Shown: in pieces, positions 42,744 to 52,256 of the stretch
How positions within the stretch are numbered: the first letter of the stretch is position 1
Layout: every line of letters begins with the position of its first letter
Assembly (NCBI RefSeq): GCF_902506205.1
Contig: NZ_LR732816.1
Span: 2,179,604-2,243,603 of the forward strand
DNA from: Brevundimonas sp. G8
GTDB taxonomy: Bacteria; Pseudomonadota; Alphaproteobacteria; Caulobacterales; Caulobacteraceae
Reading direction: 5' to 3'
Length of the DNA: 64,000 bases
The notes under the pieces: generated by a model
What the model saw: the letters and a program-made list of their open reading frames with translations, nothing else
Told to the model about the DNA's origin: nothing
Database searches by the model: none
Translations under genes and position numbers: made by a program

Positions 42744-44936
42744 ATGTTGGCAAGGCTGGCGGCGACTGCCGTCCTGTTCTGGTCCGGCGCCGCGGCGGCG
42801 GAAACCTCGACCCTGGTGAAGACGCCGGCTGAGTATCAGCGCGCGGTCCGCGCCGCGCAGCCGGGCGACACCATCCGTCTCGCAGACGGCGAGTGGCGCG
42901 ACTTCCAGATTCTGTTCGAGGGCGAAGGGCGGCCGGATCGTCCCATAACGCTCACGGCGCAGACGCCGGGGCGTGTGATCCTGTCCGGCCAGTCCAACCT
43001 GCGTCTGTCCGGCCGCCAACTCGTCGTTTCCAATCTGGTGTTTCGCGACGGCTGGTCGCCGACCGGAGAGGTCGTCTCCTTCAGGCGGTCCCGCGACCGC
43101 AGGGCGATCGAAAGCCGGGTGACCGGCGTGGTGATCGACGGCTTCAACAAGCCGGATCGCGCCGCCTCCGACAACTGGGTGGCGATGTACGGCCAAGACA
43201 ATCGCTTCGATCACAATCATCTCGTCGGCAAGACCAACCTCGGCACGACTTTGGTGGTGGTGCGCGACGCGACGCAGGGGCTCGAAAACCGCCACCGCAT
43301 CGACCACAACTATTTCGGCCCGCGGCCCAATCTCGGCTCCAACGGCGGCGAGACCCTGCGGGTGGGAACCAGCGCAGATTCGCTGTCGGCCTCTCGTACA
43401 CTCGTGGAGAACAACTGGTTCGAAGGTTGCGATGGCGAAGTCGAGATCGTCTCCAACAAGTCCGGCGGCAATATCTATCGCGGCAATGTCTTCTTCCACT
43501 CGCGCGGCGCACTGGTTCTGCGTCACGGTGACGGCAATCTGGTCGAAAACAACGTCTTCATCGGCGGGGGCAAACCCCATACCGGCGGCGTCCGCATCAT
43601 CAATCGCGACCAGACCGTCCGAAACAACTATATGCAAGGCTTGGCCGGAGACGGCTTCGCTGCGGCACTGAGCGTCATGTATGGCGTGCCGGAGTCTCCG
43701 ATCAACCGCTATCACCCCGTCGTCGGGGCGGTGATCGAGAACAATACCCTCATCGATGTACGCAGCGTCCTTCTCGGCGCCGGCATGGATGAAGAGCGTT
43801 CCGCCGCGCCGCGCCAGACGCGTTTTGCGAGCAATCTCATCGTCGCGACCGCCGAGGGGGCGGACCCCGTGCGAGGCCAGGGCGATCTGTCGGGTTTCGC
43901 GTTCTCGGGCAATATCCAGAGCCCGACGGCTTCGGCGATTTTGGCCGACGGGGTGACGGGACGGCAGGTGCGTCTTGTCTCTGGCCCTACCGGCCTGATG
44001 ATGCCGGAAGAGACGGTCGGCGTCGGGGCGGACGTCCGTCTCCGTCCGATCGCCAGAACCGAAGTCGGCGTGAGTTGGTACTCGAAGGACGCAGCGATGG
44101 TTCGGCTCGACAGCGGAAACGCCGTCGCGGTGCGGCCGGGGGAGGGGACGCTGGCTGCGGCGGCCGAGGCTGCGGCGCCCGGTGACCGGCTGGAGCTTGT
44201 AGCGGGTCGGTACGAGGTCGATCGGACCCTCAGCCTGGACGCGCCGTTGACGGTTCAGGGACCGGTGAATGGCGTGGCCGAAATCGCCTTCAGTCGGCCC
44301 GCGTTGTTTCAGATCGAGGCCGGGGGCTCGCTGAGACTGTCGCGGGTGACTGTGTCCGGCCGGAACGCGCCGGACGAGGTCGGCAACGCCGTGATCCGCG
44401 TGCGGCCGGGATCGAACGCCGCCAACTATGAGCTGATCCTGGAAGACAGCCGCATCGACGGGCTGACCGTCAACCGGGGCTTCAACGTCGTCTCGACGGG
44501 AAAGGGAAGCATGGCCGCCCTGATCGCGCTGCGGCGGATGACGATTTCCGATGTGTCCGGCGCCGTCGTCTCGGCGGCCGCAGAGACCGACGACAAGGGC
44601 GCCTATAACGCCGAGCGGGTCGAGATCGAAGGCGGCGTGTTCCGGCAGGTCGGCGGCGGCGTCGTCGACCTCTATCGCGGCGGAACCGACGAAAGCACCT
44701 TCGGCCCGACACTCAAGGTGTGGGACGCTCTGTTCGATCACGTGGGTTCGCCAGACAGCCCCGCTGTTCTGATGCGGGGCGTCCAGCACGCCGAACTGCG
44801 TGGCAACCGCCTGATCGACAGCGGCCCCGTCCGCTTCACCCATACGGTCGGCGATCCCGTCCTTCTGGTTTCAGACAACCAGTTTGTGCGCACGCCTGAC
44901 CTCCAATCCGACCTTGCTGCGGAGACCGCCCGATGA
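42744..44936 (+). CDS. PL6-family alginate lyase (chondroitinase-B-like)
   Basis: This 730-residue secreted lyase has a signal peptide ending near GAAAAET and two beta-helix domains, as in full-length PL6 enzymes. Catalytic residues expected for PL6 are present: K239 in SNKSGGN and R260 in LVLRHGDGN. NGGETLRVG and HNYFGPRP belong to the conserved active-site region. Repeated beta-helix turns such as VENNVFIGGG fill the rest. PL6 enzymes cut alginate, often poly-MG or poly-G, in a calcium-dependent way. It overlaps the PL17 gene by 4 bases. Confidence 0.93.
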   Translation: MLARLAATAVLFWSGAAAAETSTLVKTPAEYQRAVRAAQPGDTIRLADGEWRDFQILFEGEGRPDRPITLTAQTPGRVILSGQSNLRLSGRQLVVSNLVFRDGWSPTGEVVSFRRSRDRRAIESRVTGVVIDGFNKPDRAASDNWVAMYGQDNRFDHNHLVGKTNLGTTLVVVRDATQGLENRHRIDHNYFGPRPNLGSNGGETLRVGTSADSLSASRTLVENNWFEGCDGEVEIVSNKSGGNIYRGNVFFHSRGALVLRHGDGNLVENNVFIGGGKPHTGGVRIINRDQTVRNNYMQGLAGDGFAAALSVMYGVPESPINRYHPVVGAVIENNTLIDVRSVLLGAGMDEERSAAPRQTRFASNLIVATAEGADPVRGQGDLSGFAFSGNIQSPTASAILADGVTGRQVRLVSGPTGLMMPEETVGVGADVRLRPIARTEVGVSWYSKDAAMVRLDSGNAVAVRPGEGTLAAAAEAAAPGDRLELVAGRYEVDRTLSLDAPLTVQGPVNGVAEIAFSRPALFQIEAGGSLRLSRVTVSGRNAPDEVGNAVIRVRPGSNAANYELILEDSRIDGLTVNRGFNVVSTGKGSMAALIALRRMTISDVSGAVVSAAAETDDKGAYNAERVEIEGGVFRQVGGGVVDLYRGGTDESTFGPTLKVWDALFDHVGSPDSPAVLMRGVQHAELRGNRLIDSGPVRFTHTVGDPVLLVSDNQFVRTPDLQSDLAAETAR

Positions 44937-47173
44937 TTCCTGGCCGCTCACTCGCCTTCATCTTGACTGTCGGCGTCGGCTTCGGCGCGATGGCGTCCGC
45001 CGCCTTGGCGCAGGTTCCGACGACCGTCGTCCTGTCCAGCGCCGTCCAGACCGCGTCCGCCGACGACGCAGGCCCCGTGCTCGTTTCGCCGTCCGACTGG
45101 CGGACCATGGCCGAGACTGGCGCGCGCTATCCGCTGTTCGCCGCCGAACAGGCGCGCGTCGAACGCGCTGTCCGCACCGCCATGGCGCGACCAATCAATG
45201 TGCCGATCCCCAAAGACCCTGGCGGCGGTTTCACTCACGAACAGCACAAGCGGAACTATCAGGCCGTCTACAACGCCGGCGCCCTCTACCGCCTGACCGG
45301 CGAAAAGGCCTATGCAGACCATGCGCGGGACGTGCTGCTGGAATACGCCAAACTCTATCCGACGCTCGGCGCCCACCCGGCAGGGCGAGGCCAGATCCCC
45401 GGTCGCCTGTTCTGGCAGACGCTGAATGACTCCGTCTGGCTGGTCTATGCGAGCCAAGGATACGACGCCATTCGCGACACCCTGTCGGCCGAAGATCGCA
45501 AGACCATCGACGACGACGTCTTCCGACGCATGGCGCGCTTCCTGTCGGACGAGACGCCGCAGAACTTCGACCGTATCCACAACCATGCGACTTGGGCCGT
45601 CGCCGGTGTTGGCATGACGGGCTACGTCCTGCGGGATCGAGACTTGACGGAAAAGGCGCTGACCGGTCTGGCCAAGACCGGTGAGGCGGGCTTCCTACGC
45701 CAGATCGACCAACTGTTCTCGCCTGACGGCTACTACGAGGAAGGGCCCTATTATCAGCGCTACGCCATGGCGCCCTTCATCATCTTCGCACGCGCCATCG
45801 ATCAGAACGAACCCGAACGCGGCATCTTCCGTCACCGGGACGGCGTGCTTCTGAAAGCGGTCGATACGCTGATACAGTCCAGCTACGCCGGCTATTTCAT
45901 ACCCATCAACGACGCCATTCTCGACAAGGGTCTGGACACCGAGGAACTCGTGGCCGGGGTCGCGGTCGCCTATGCCCGCACCGGAGAGCGCGGTCTTCTT
46001 TCGATCGCCGAGGCGCAGGGGCGCACCCTGCTGTCTCCGGACGGGTTGAAGGTCGCCCAGGGGTTGGCCGAGGGCGCGCCGGAGCCTTTCGCCTTCAGAT
46101 CGGTCATGCTGCGCGACGGCCCGGACGGAGAAAGCGGCGGACTGGGCATCCTGCGGTCCGGCGGTCCGGATGGGCAGGCGTTGGTGTTCAAGGCCACGGC
46201 CCAGGGCATGGGCCATGGTCATTTCGACAAGCTGAACTGGCTCTTCTACAACAACGGTCGGACGGTGGTGTCCGACTATGGCGCGGCCCGGTTCCTGAAC
46301 ATCGAAGCCAAGGCAGGCGGAATCTATCTGCCCGAGAACACCTCCTGGGCGAAACAGACCGTCGCCCACAACACCCTGATCGTGAACGAAGCCAGCCATT
46401 TCGGCGGCGACTGGCGCGTCGGCGAGGCGCGCCCGCCCGAGCGGTTGGTGTTCGACACGGACGAAGACACCCAGATTGTGTCGGCGCGGCAGACGGGCGC
46501 CTATGATGGCGTCGTCTTCACCCGCACCCAGGCGCTCGTGCGTCATCCCGAACTCGGTCGGTCCGTGGTCGTCGATCTGCTGCGTGTCAGCGGCGACCGG
46601 CCTGCCCGGTACGACCTGCCGCTGCACTACAACGGTCACATCATGACGGTCGGGTTCGAGGCGCAACGCGCCGTGGCCTCCCGTCCGGTCCTCGGCGCCG
46701 CCAACGGCTATCAGCATCTCTGGGTCGATGCGTCCTCCGAGCCGACGACGGAGGCGCGCAGCCTTACTTGGCTTCTGGACGGACGGTTCTACACCTATCG
46801 GTTCGCGGCCGACGCCCCGTCGCGCGCCATTCTGGCCGAGAGCGGCGCCAATGACCCGGACTTCAACCTGAGGCGCGAACCGTCCCTGATCCAGCGTGTG
46901 GATGGTCAGAAGGATGTCAGCTTCGTCGGCGTCCTGGAGCCGCACGGCCTCTACGACGGAACGGCCGAAACCGTCACCGGGGCGGCCAGCGGCGTGCAGT
47001 CGATCCGACAGGTGCGTGGCGACGACGCGACCGTGGTGGTGCTGACCCTGCCGTCGGGCAAGCGGCTCGTGCTCGGCGTCGCCGACGACCCGGCGGAGGG
47101 TCGCTCGCACACCGTTTCGGCCGATGGTCAGACCTACCAGTGGACCGGCGCCTGGGCGCGCCTGGATCGATAG
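44933..47173 (+). CDS. PL17-family oligoalginate lyase (heparinase II/III-like)
   Basis: This 746-residue exolytic lyase releases unsaturated monouronate (DEH) from alginate oligomers. A signal peptide (SLAFILTVGVGFGAMASAALAQ) is followed by an alpha/alpha toroid with WQTLNDSVWLVYA, the N217-H218 pair in HNHATWA and Y273/Y274 in EEGPYYQRYAM. A heparinase II/III beta-sandwich then begins near GMGHGHFDKLNW. These are the residue types used by PL17 enzymes. It starts inside the PL6 stop (ATGA), so both are produced together. Confidence 0.93.
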   Translation: MIPGRSLAFILTVGVGFGAMASAALAQVPTTVVLSSAVQTASADDAGPVLVSPSDWRTMAETGARYPLFAAEQARVERAVRTAMARPINVPIPKDPGGGFTHEQHKRNYQAVYNAGALYRLTGEKAYADHARDVLLEYAKLYPTLGAHPAGRGQIPGRLFWQTLNDSVWLVYASQGYDAIRDTLSAEDRKTIDDDVFRRMARFLSDETPQNFDRIHNHATWAVAGVGMTGYVLRDRDLTEKALTGLAKTGEAGFLRQIDQLFSPDGYYEEGPYYQRYAMAPFIIFARAIDQNEPERGIFRHRDGVLLKAVDTLIQSSYAGYFIPINDAILDKGLDTEELVAGVAVAYARTGERGLLSIAEAQGRTLLSPDGLKVAQGLAEGAPEPFAFRSVMLRDGPDGESGGLGILRSGGPDGQALVFKATAQGMGHGHFDKLNWLFYNNGRTVVSDYGAARFLNIEAKAGGIYLPENTSWAKQTVAHNTLIVNEASHFGGDWRVGEARPPERLVFDTDEDTQIVSARQTGAYDGVVFTRTQALVRHPELGRSVVVDLLRVSGDRPARYDLPLHYNGHIMTVGFEAQRAVASRPVLGAANGYQHLWVDASSEPTTEARSLTWLLDGRFYTYRFAADAPSRAILAESGANDPDFNLRREPSLIQRVDGQKDVSFVGVLEPHGLYDGTAETVTGAASGVQSIRQVRGDDATVVVLTLPSGKRLVLGVADDPAEGRSHTVSADGQTYQWTGAWARLDR

Positions 47174-47230
47174 AGGCCGGCGCATCGCGACCGACCCGAG
47201 ACATGGGCCCGAGACATGGGAGTGAGGACT

Positions 47231-48526
47231 ATGCAGAAACCATCCGCCATCCGGTGGGCCATCATCGCCCTGATCGCAGTGGCGACGGTGATCAACTACA
47301 TCGACCGCAACGCGCTCGCGGTGATGTGGCCGGAGATCGCCGGCGAGATCGGCGCGACCAAGGAGGACTACGCCCTTCTCGTCACCATCTTCATGCTCTT
47401 CTACGCGGCGGGCCAGTTCGCCTTTGGCCGGCTGTTCGATCGGATCGGCACCCGCCTGGGGTTCGCCTGGTCGATCGGCGTCTGGTCGATCTCCATCGCC
47501 CTGCATTCGGTGGCCGGCTCCATCGCTTCGTTCAGCATCTTCCGTGCCATGCTGGGGATCAGCGAGGCCGGCGCGTGGCCGGGCGCGGTCAAGGCCAACG
47601 CGGAATGGTTTCCGCCTCGGGAACGCGCCTTCGCCCAGGGCATCTTCAACGCCGGGGCCTCCATCGGGGCCATCATCTCTGCACCGTTGATCGCCTTCCT
47701 TTTTCTGTCGCTGGGATGGAAGGGCACCTTCCTCCTGATCGGCGGCCTCGGCTTCGTCTGGGTCTTGCCGTGGCTGATCATCTACCGCGCGGGTCCCGAT
47801 CGCCACCCCTGGGTCAACGCTGCGGAACGCGCGCTTATTCTGGATGCGCCGGAAGAGACGGGGCAGGCTGCGGCGGCCGCTTATACGCCCACCCTCAAAC
47901 AGATGATGTCGCACCGCCAGTCCTGGGGCATCGTCATCTCGCGCTTCTTCCTGGACCCGATCTGGTGGTTGTTCGTCTCCTGGCTGCCGATCTATCTGGC
48001 GGAAACCTTCGCCTTCGACATCAAGCAGATCGGCATCTTCGCCTGGGTGCCGTTCGTCGGCGCCATGTTCGGCAGCCTGTTCGGCGGATGGCTCTCAGGA
48101 AAACTCATCGGTTCCGGCTGGAGCATCGACCGCGCCCGTAAGTGGACCATCACTCTGGGCTGCGTGATCATGGGGCCCGCGCTGCTCGGTGCAGTTCTGG
48201 CTTCTGATCCGACCGTAGCGGTGCTCACGATCGCCGGCGTCCTGTTCGGGTTCCAGATCGCCATCGGCAATATCCAGACCCTTCCCGGCGATGTCTTTCA
48301 CGGCAAGTCCGTCGGGTCCCTAGCCGGCATCGGCGGCATGGCGGCGGTCGCCGGCACCCTGATCACAACCTGGCTCGTGCCCGTCATGACCAAGGTCTCC
48401 TACGCCCCGATCTTCATCCTGGTGGCGGCGCTTGTGCCGCTGTCGCTGGCGGCGATTTGGTTCGTCACCGGCCGGATCGAAAAGGTCGATGGACCTGTCG
48501 CCAAGGTCGTCGATGACCAAGCCTGA
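47231..48526 (+). CDS. MFS transporter, hexuronate/ACS type
   Basis: This 431-residue inner-membrane carrier has 12 hydrophobic helices. ACS-family features are INYIDRNALAVMWPEI, GQFAFGRLFDRIGTRLGFAW, ISEAGAWPGAVKANAEWFPPRERA and NAGASIGAI, as in ExuT-like hexuronate carriers. It most likely imports DEH or unsaturated uronates made by the lyases. The ATG at 47231 is preferred over 47216 because GTGAGG precedes it at good spacing. It is 57 bases after the PL17 stop. Confidence 0.9.
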   Translation: MQKPSAIRWAIIALIAVATVINYIDRNALAVMWPEIAGEIGATKEDYALLVTIFMLFYAAGQFAFGRLFDRIGTRLGFAWSIGVWSISIALHSVAGSIASFSIFRAMLGISEAGAWPGAVKANAEWFPPRERAFAQGIFNAGASIGAIISAPLIAFLFLSLGWKGTFLLIGGLGFVWVLPWLIIYRAGPDRHPWVNAAERALILDAPEETGQAAAAAYTPTLKQMMSHRQSWGIVISRFFLDPIWWLFVSWLPIYLAETFAFDIKQIGIFAWVPFVGAMFGSLFGGWLSGKLIGSGWSIDRARKWTITLGCVIMGPALLGAVLASDPTVAVLTIAGVLFGFQIAIGNIQTLPGDVFHGKSVGSLAGIGGMAAVAGTLITTWLVPVMTKVSYAPIFILVAALVPLSLAAIWFVTGRIEKVDGPVAKVVDDQA

Positions 48527-48563
48527 CTTTTCAACCTCTCCCGTTCCAAAGGACAAGACGACC

Positions 48564-49316
48564 ATGACCCTGAACAATAAGGTGGCCATCGTCACCGGCG
48601 GCGGCCGCGACATCGGCCGCGCGGTCTCGCTGAAGCTGGCTGCAGAAGGCGCCAAGGTCTGCATCAACTACGCCAATGATTCAGCCAGCGCCGAAGAGAC
48701 CCTGCGCCTGATCGAGGCGGCTGGCGGCACGGCGATCGTTCACAAGGCAGATGTGACCGATGCGACGGCGGTGGACGGCCTGGTCGCCGCCACCCAGGCT
48801 GCCTTCGGAGACACGATCGACATTCTGATCAACACGGCCGGCGGCATGGTCGCGCGCAAACCGCTCGCGGATATCGACGAGACCTTCTTCCACACCGTCA
48901 TGAACCTGAACATGACCTCGGTCTTCCTGACGACGCGGGCGGTCGTGCCGCACATGGGCGAGGGCGCTGCCATCGTGAACTTCGCCTCCCTCGCCGGGCG
49001 CGACGGCGGCGGACCTGGCGCCGCCATCTACGCCACCTCCAAGGCGGCCGTCATGACCTTTACGCGCGCCATGGCCAAGGAGTTGGGCCCTAAGGGCATC
49101 CGCGTGAACGCCCTGTGCTGCGGCATGATCTCGACGCGCTTCCACGACGACTTCACCAAGCCCGAAGTGCGCCAGGCTGTGGCCGGAAGCGTTCCGCTTC
49201 GCCGCGAAGGTCGTCCGCAGGAAGCGGCAGAGACTGCCGTCTTCCTGGCCTCCGACGCGGCCGGTTACATCACCGGCGCCAACATCGATGTGAACGGCGG
49301 CGCGTCGTTTTCCTGA
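48564..49316 (+). CDS. SDR, probable 4-deoxy-5-hexoseulose uronate (DEH) reductase
   Basis: This 250-residue SDR has the cofactor loop VTGGGRDIGRAVS, NTAGG, and a catalytic Ser-Tyr-Lys in FASLAGRDGGGPGAAIYATSK. CINYAND after beta-2 lacks an acidic end, which fits NADP(H). SDRs of this kind (A1-R of Sphingomonas) reduce DEH to 2-keto-3-deoxygluconate in alginate pathways, and the position between the uronate carrier and KDG kinase supports that. The ATG at 48564 begins the SDR fold; the longer frame upstream overlaps the carrier. Confidence 0.87.
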   Translation: MTLNNKVAIVTGGGRDIGRAVSLKLAAEGAKVCINYANDSASAEETLRLIEAAGGTAIVHKADVTDATAVDGLVAATQAAFGDTIDILINTAGGMVARKPLADIDETFFHTVMNLNMTSVFLTTRAVVPHMGEGAAIVNFASLAGRDGGGPGAAIYATSKAAVMTFTRAMAKELGPKGIRVNALCCGMISTRFHDDFTKPEVRQAVAGSVPLRREGRPQEAAETAVFLASDAAGYITGANIDVNGGASFS

Positions 49317-49337
49317 TCCGCCTGCTGGAGGGCACCC

Positions 49338-50516
49338 ATGCTGAAACACCTGTTTGCGAGCATCTGCACCGCCGCCGTTCTGACCGCGACGGGGGGGACG
49401 GCGGCCGAGGTATGGGTTCCCCTGTGGACCGCATCGCCTGCTCCGGATCGCCGGGACGGCACACCTGAAGCTCCGCTTCAGTTCAACGCCGAGACGGTGC
49501 GTCAGGACATGCGACTCGGTGCCTCTGCGAACGCGCTTCGGTTCCGGATCAGCAATGAACTGGGGGATGCGCCCCTGCATGTGTCCCATCTCGCCGTCCG
49601 AAAGAAGGGTGAGGACGGAAACGGGCTTCCCGTCCTGTTCAACGGCCGGTCCGACATCGTCGTCCCCGTCGGAGCGGCGCTGATCAGCGACCCGGTGGCC
49701 CTGGCTGTTCCGGCTTTCGCCGACGTGGCCATGAGCCTGTATTTCCCCGAGCCGACGCGGCCGGCTGTCCGGCGCACGCCGGTTCGGGTCGTCGCAGGCC
49801 TTGTCGACGTGGGCGACGAAGCCCGGCTGACTCGTCGTCAGAATGTGGTCTCCGCCGTCTACGGAGCGCGGGAGGCGGCCCCGACCATCGTTGTCGCGCT
49901 CGGCGATTCGATCACCGAAGGCGCGACGGCCACCCTCGGCGCGCATCTCGACTGGCCATCGGTGCTCGCGCGACGCTTTGATGAGACCTGTCCGGGACAG
50001 GTCGTGGTGCTCAATCAGGGCATCAGCGGCAACCGCCTCATGGATCATGGCCGCAGCCACAGCGCCTTGGCGCGGCTCGACCGTGATGTCCTCGCTCAGC
50101 CTGAGGTCGATTTCGTCATCCTGCTCGAAGGCATCAATGACATCCGCCACAGCGGCGCCCCCCTGATGCGCCCAGGCCGTGATGCTGCAGACATGGAACT
50201 CGGCTATCGGCAGATCGTGGCGCGACTGCATGACCACGGGATCAAGGTCGTGGGCGGCAGCCTGACGCCGTTCGAGGGATCGGAACGCTACGAGCCCGTC
50301 TCCGAGGCGACGCGCCAGTCCTTGAACCGCTTCATCCGAACCGGCGGCGTATTCGACGCCGTCATCGACTTCGACGCCGCCGTGCGCGACCCGGCAAAGC
50401 CGGAAGGTTTTCTGGCGGGCGCCAGCCGCGACGACCGGCTGCATCCCAATGACGCTGGCTACGCCCTGATGTCCGAGGCGGTCGATCTATCGGTCTTCGG
50501 CTGCAGCCCGAAATGA
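49338..50516 (+). CDS. Secreted SGNH/GDSL hydrolase
   Basis: This 392-residue exported esterase has a signal peptide (ASICTAAVLTATGGTAA) and an N-terminal beta-rich part (about 25-185). The SGNH domain has block I GDSIT, block II GISGN, block III GINDIRHS and block V DDRLHP with the catalytic Asp-His. Bacterial alginate is O-acetylated, so an acetylesterase that opens substrate for the lyases is a reasonable role, but this is inference from context. It overlaps the kinase start by 4 bases. Confidence 0.88.
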   Translation: MLKHLFASICTAAVLTATGGTAAEVWVPLWTASPAPDRRDGTPEAPLQFNAETVRQDMRLGASANALRFRISNELGDAPLHVSHLAVRKKGEDGNGLPVLFNGRSDIVVPVGAALISDPVALAVPAFADVAMSLYFPEPTRPAVRRTPVRVVAGLVDVGDEARLTRRQNVVSAVYGAREAAPTIVVALGDSITEGATATLGAHLDWPSVLARRFDETCPGQVVVLNQGISGNRLMDHGRSHSALARLDRDVLAQPEVDFVILLEGINDIRHSGAPLMRPGRDAADMELGYRQIVARLHDHGIKVVGGSLTPFEGSERYEPVSEATRQSLNRFIRTGGVFDAVIDFDAAVRDPAKPEGFLAGASRDDRLHPNDAGYALMSEAVDLSVFGCSPK

Positions 50517-51625
50517 TCGGGGCTGTAGAGGCCTGGCCCATTCTTCCCGCCGAAGGTCGGCGTTGGGATTGTCTGGCTCTCGGAGAGGTGATGCTCAGAT
50601 TCGATCCGGGAGAAGACCGCGTGCGCAGCGCTCGCAACTTTAGGGTCTGGGAGGGCGGCGGCGAATACAATGTCGCCCGAGGGCTGAGAAAGACGTTCGG
50701 TCGCCGGACAGGTGTGCTCACGGCCTTGCCCGACAACGAACTCGGCGCCCTGGCCCTCGACCTGATTGGACAGGGCGGGGTGGACGCTTCAGAAATCCTT
50801 TGGCGGACCTATGACGGCATTGGTCGATCGACACGTCTCGGCTTGAACTTCACCGAACGGGGCTTTGGGCTTCGCGGCGCGCTGGGTGTGTCGGACCGGG
50901 CAAACTCGGCCGCGTCGCAGATCGCGCCCGACGATTTCGATTGGGATCGTTTGTTCGGCGCCGGCGGCGCGCGGTGGCTTCACACAGGGGGCATATTCGC
51001 AGCCCTTTCCGAGAAGACGGCCGAGGCCGCTGTGGTAGCCGTGCAGTCGGCCCGTCGCCATGGCGTCATGGTGTCCTATGATCTCAACTACCGGGCCAGC
51101 CTATGGGACAGCCATCCGTCGCCAGACGCCGCGCGTCGGATCAACCAAGCCATCGTCGCGGAATGCGATCTGCTGTTTGGTGATGAGTTTGGTCTGGCCG
51201 CCTGTCTCGGCATGGATCTCAGCACGCTGGAGCCACGACGAACGCCCATGGACGACGGACCGCCTCACGCGGCCGCTCGGGCCGTTTTCGAGACATTCCC
51301 GCAGTTAAGAGCCGTGGCCTATACGTTGCGCGAGCCCAAGTCCGCCTCGGTGAACGCGTGGCAGGGCGTACTGGAAGGCCGATCGGCGCGTTGGGTCTCG
51401 ACACTACGGCCGAGCGTGGAGCTGCTTGACCGTGTCGGCGGCGGAGACGCTTTCGCTTCTGGCATGATCGAAGGGCTGCTTGAGGGCGGGACGCCGCAGC
51501 GAGCCGTGGATCTCGCCACGGCGCACGGCGCCTTGGCGATGACCACGCCGGGGGACAACGCCAATGTATCGGCGGCTGAGGTCGAGACCGCCGTGCTCGG
51601 AGCGCCTGCTTTAACCCGCAGGTGA
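50513..51625 (+). CDS. kdgK: 2-keto-3-deoxygluconate kinase (PfkB family)
   Basis: This 370-residue ribokinase-fold sugar kinase begins with CLALGEVMLRFDPG and has the substrate loop WEGGGEYNVARGLRKTFG. The C-terminal ATP-site signature is DRVGGGDAFASGMIEGL with catalytic Asp. Phosphorylation of KDG to KDPG would end this pathway locally; the aldolase Eda is not in the window. It is longer than many KdgK proteins (about 310) because of inserts around 205-250. No terminator was recognised after it. Confidence 0.87.
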   Translation: MIGAVEAWPILPAEGRRWDCLALGEVMLRFDPGEDRVRSARNFRVWEGGGEYNVARGLRKTFGRRTGVLTALPDNELGALALDLIGQGGVDASEILWRTYDGIGRSTRLGLNFTERGFGLRGALGVSDRANSAASQIAPDDFDWDRLFGAGGARWLHTGGIFAALSEKTAEAAVVAVQSARRHGVMVSYDLNYRASLWDSHPSPDAARRINQAIVAECDLLFGDEFGLAACLGMDLSTLEPRRTPMDDGPPHAAARAVFETFPQLRAVAYTLREPKSASVNAWQGVLEGRSARWVSTLRPSVELLDRVGGGDAFASGMIEGLLEGGTPQRAVDLATAHGALAMTTPGDNANVSAAEVETAVLGAPALTRR

Positions 51626-52256
51626 ACGCGCGAATACACCAGGCCCCTCCGACGCAAATCCCTGTCTTGCCTCACCCCTTCGCTAGACCTTCCCATTACA
51701 CATATTGCCGCTCGCACCGGCTCTTGCGTGTCTTAGGCACAGTTTGCGCTTCGCGGTTTACAGGGAGGGGATCTTCGACCCCTTTAATGCCAGAGATGAT
51801 TGTCCTCTGGCCCATTGCCAATGTTAGGCGATCATTGAGATGACGGTATCGTCTCAACACGATTGCCAATATGTCGGATGAATTCGTCGGTATAAAAGCG
51901 GCTCAGGGATCGCGATGGCTGCGCCTTGCAGAGCCAGTAGCGTGGTTAGTCCGCCGATTAGACGGCGGAGATTGCTCAAATTTTATGGTCTATTCCCAAT
52001 AGAGCGGGAGTGAGGAGTAGCAGGGATCCGGATGCTGTTCTGACGAGGGGATTTCGTTGACGACAGAGACTCAGCGGTCAGGTTGAAACGGGGCGACCTG
52101 TAGCCTTAGGGTGGTATAAGCCGCAGAGAAAGCTCGACAATTCGCGCGTACCCTCGATGTCTGCTACTGGCGATCCGATGCGGGCTTGGCGCGTTGTACC
52201 AAAACGTCGTTTTACGCGACCTAGAAACGCATGGGGCTGGGAAGCGTGCTCCGACG
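51626..52256. other. 631-base intergenic stretch, nothing recognised
   Basis: Convergent gap between kdgK and the carboxylesterase gene. Base composition is less GC-rich from about 51690 to 52200, and short frames on both strands have no coding character that I can support. It may be a decayed gene or insertion scar. Confidence 0.4.

Noticed and set aside
42669..44843. Long minus-strand frame opposite the PL6 gene
   Set aside because: Antisense shadow; the plus-strand PL6 frame has signal peptide and catalytic motifs, this one has none.
45695..47914. Long minus-strand frame opposite PL17 and the MFS gene
   Set aside because: It spans two real genes and their gap, with low-complexity Arg/Gly/Gln-rich translation typical of a shadow frame.
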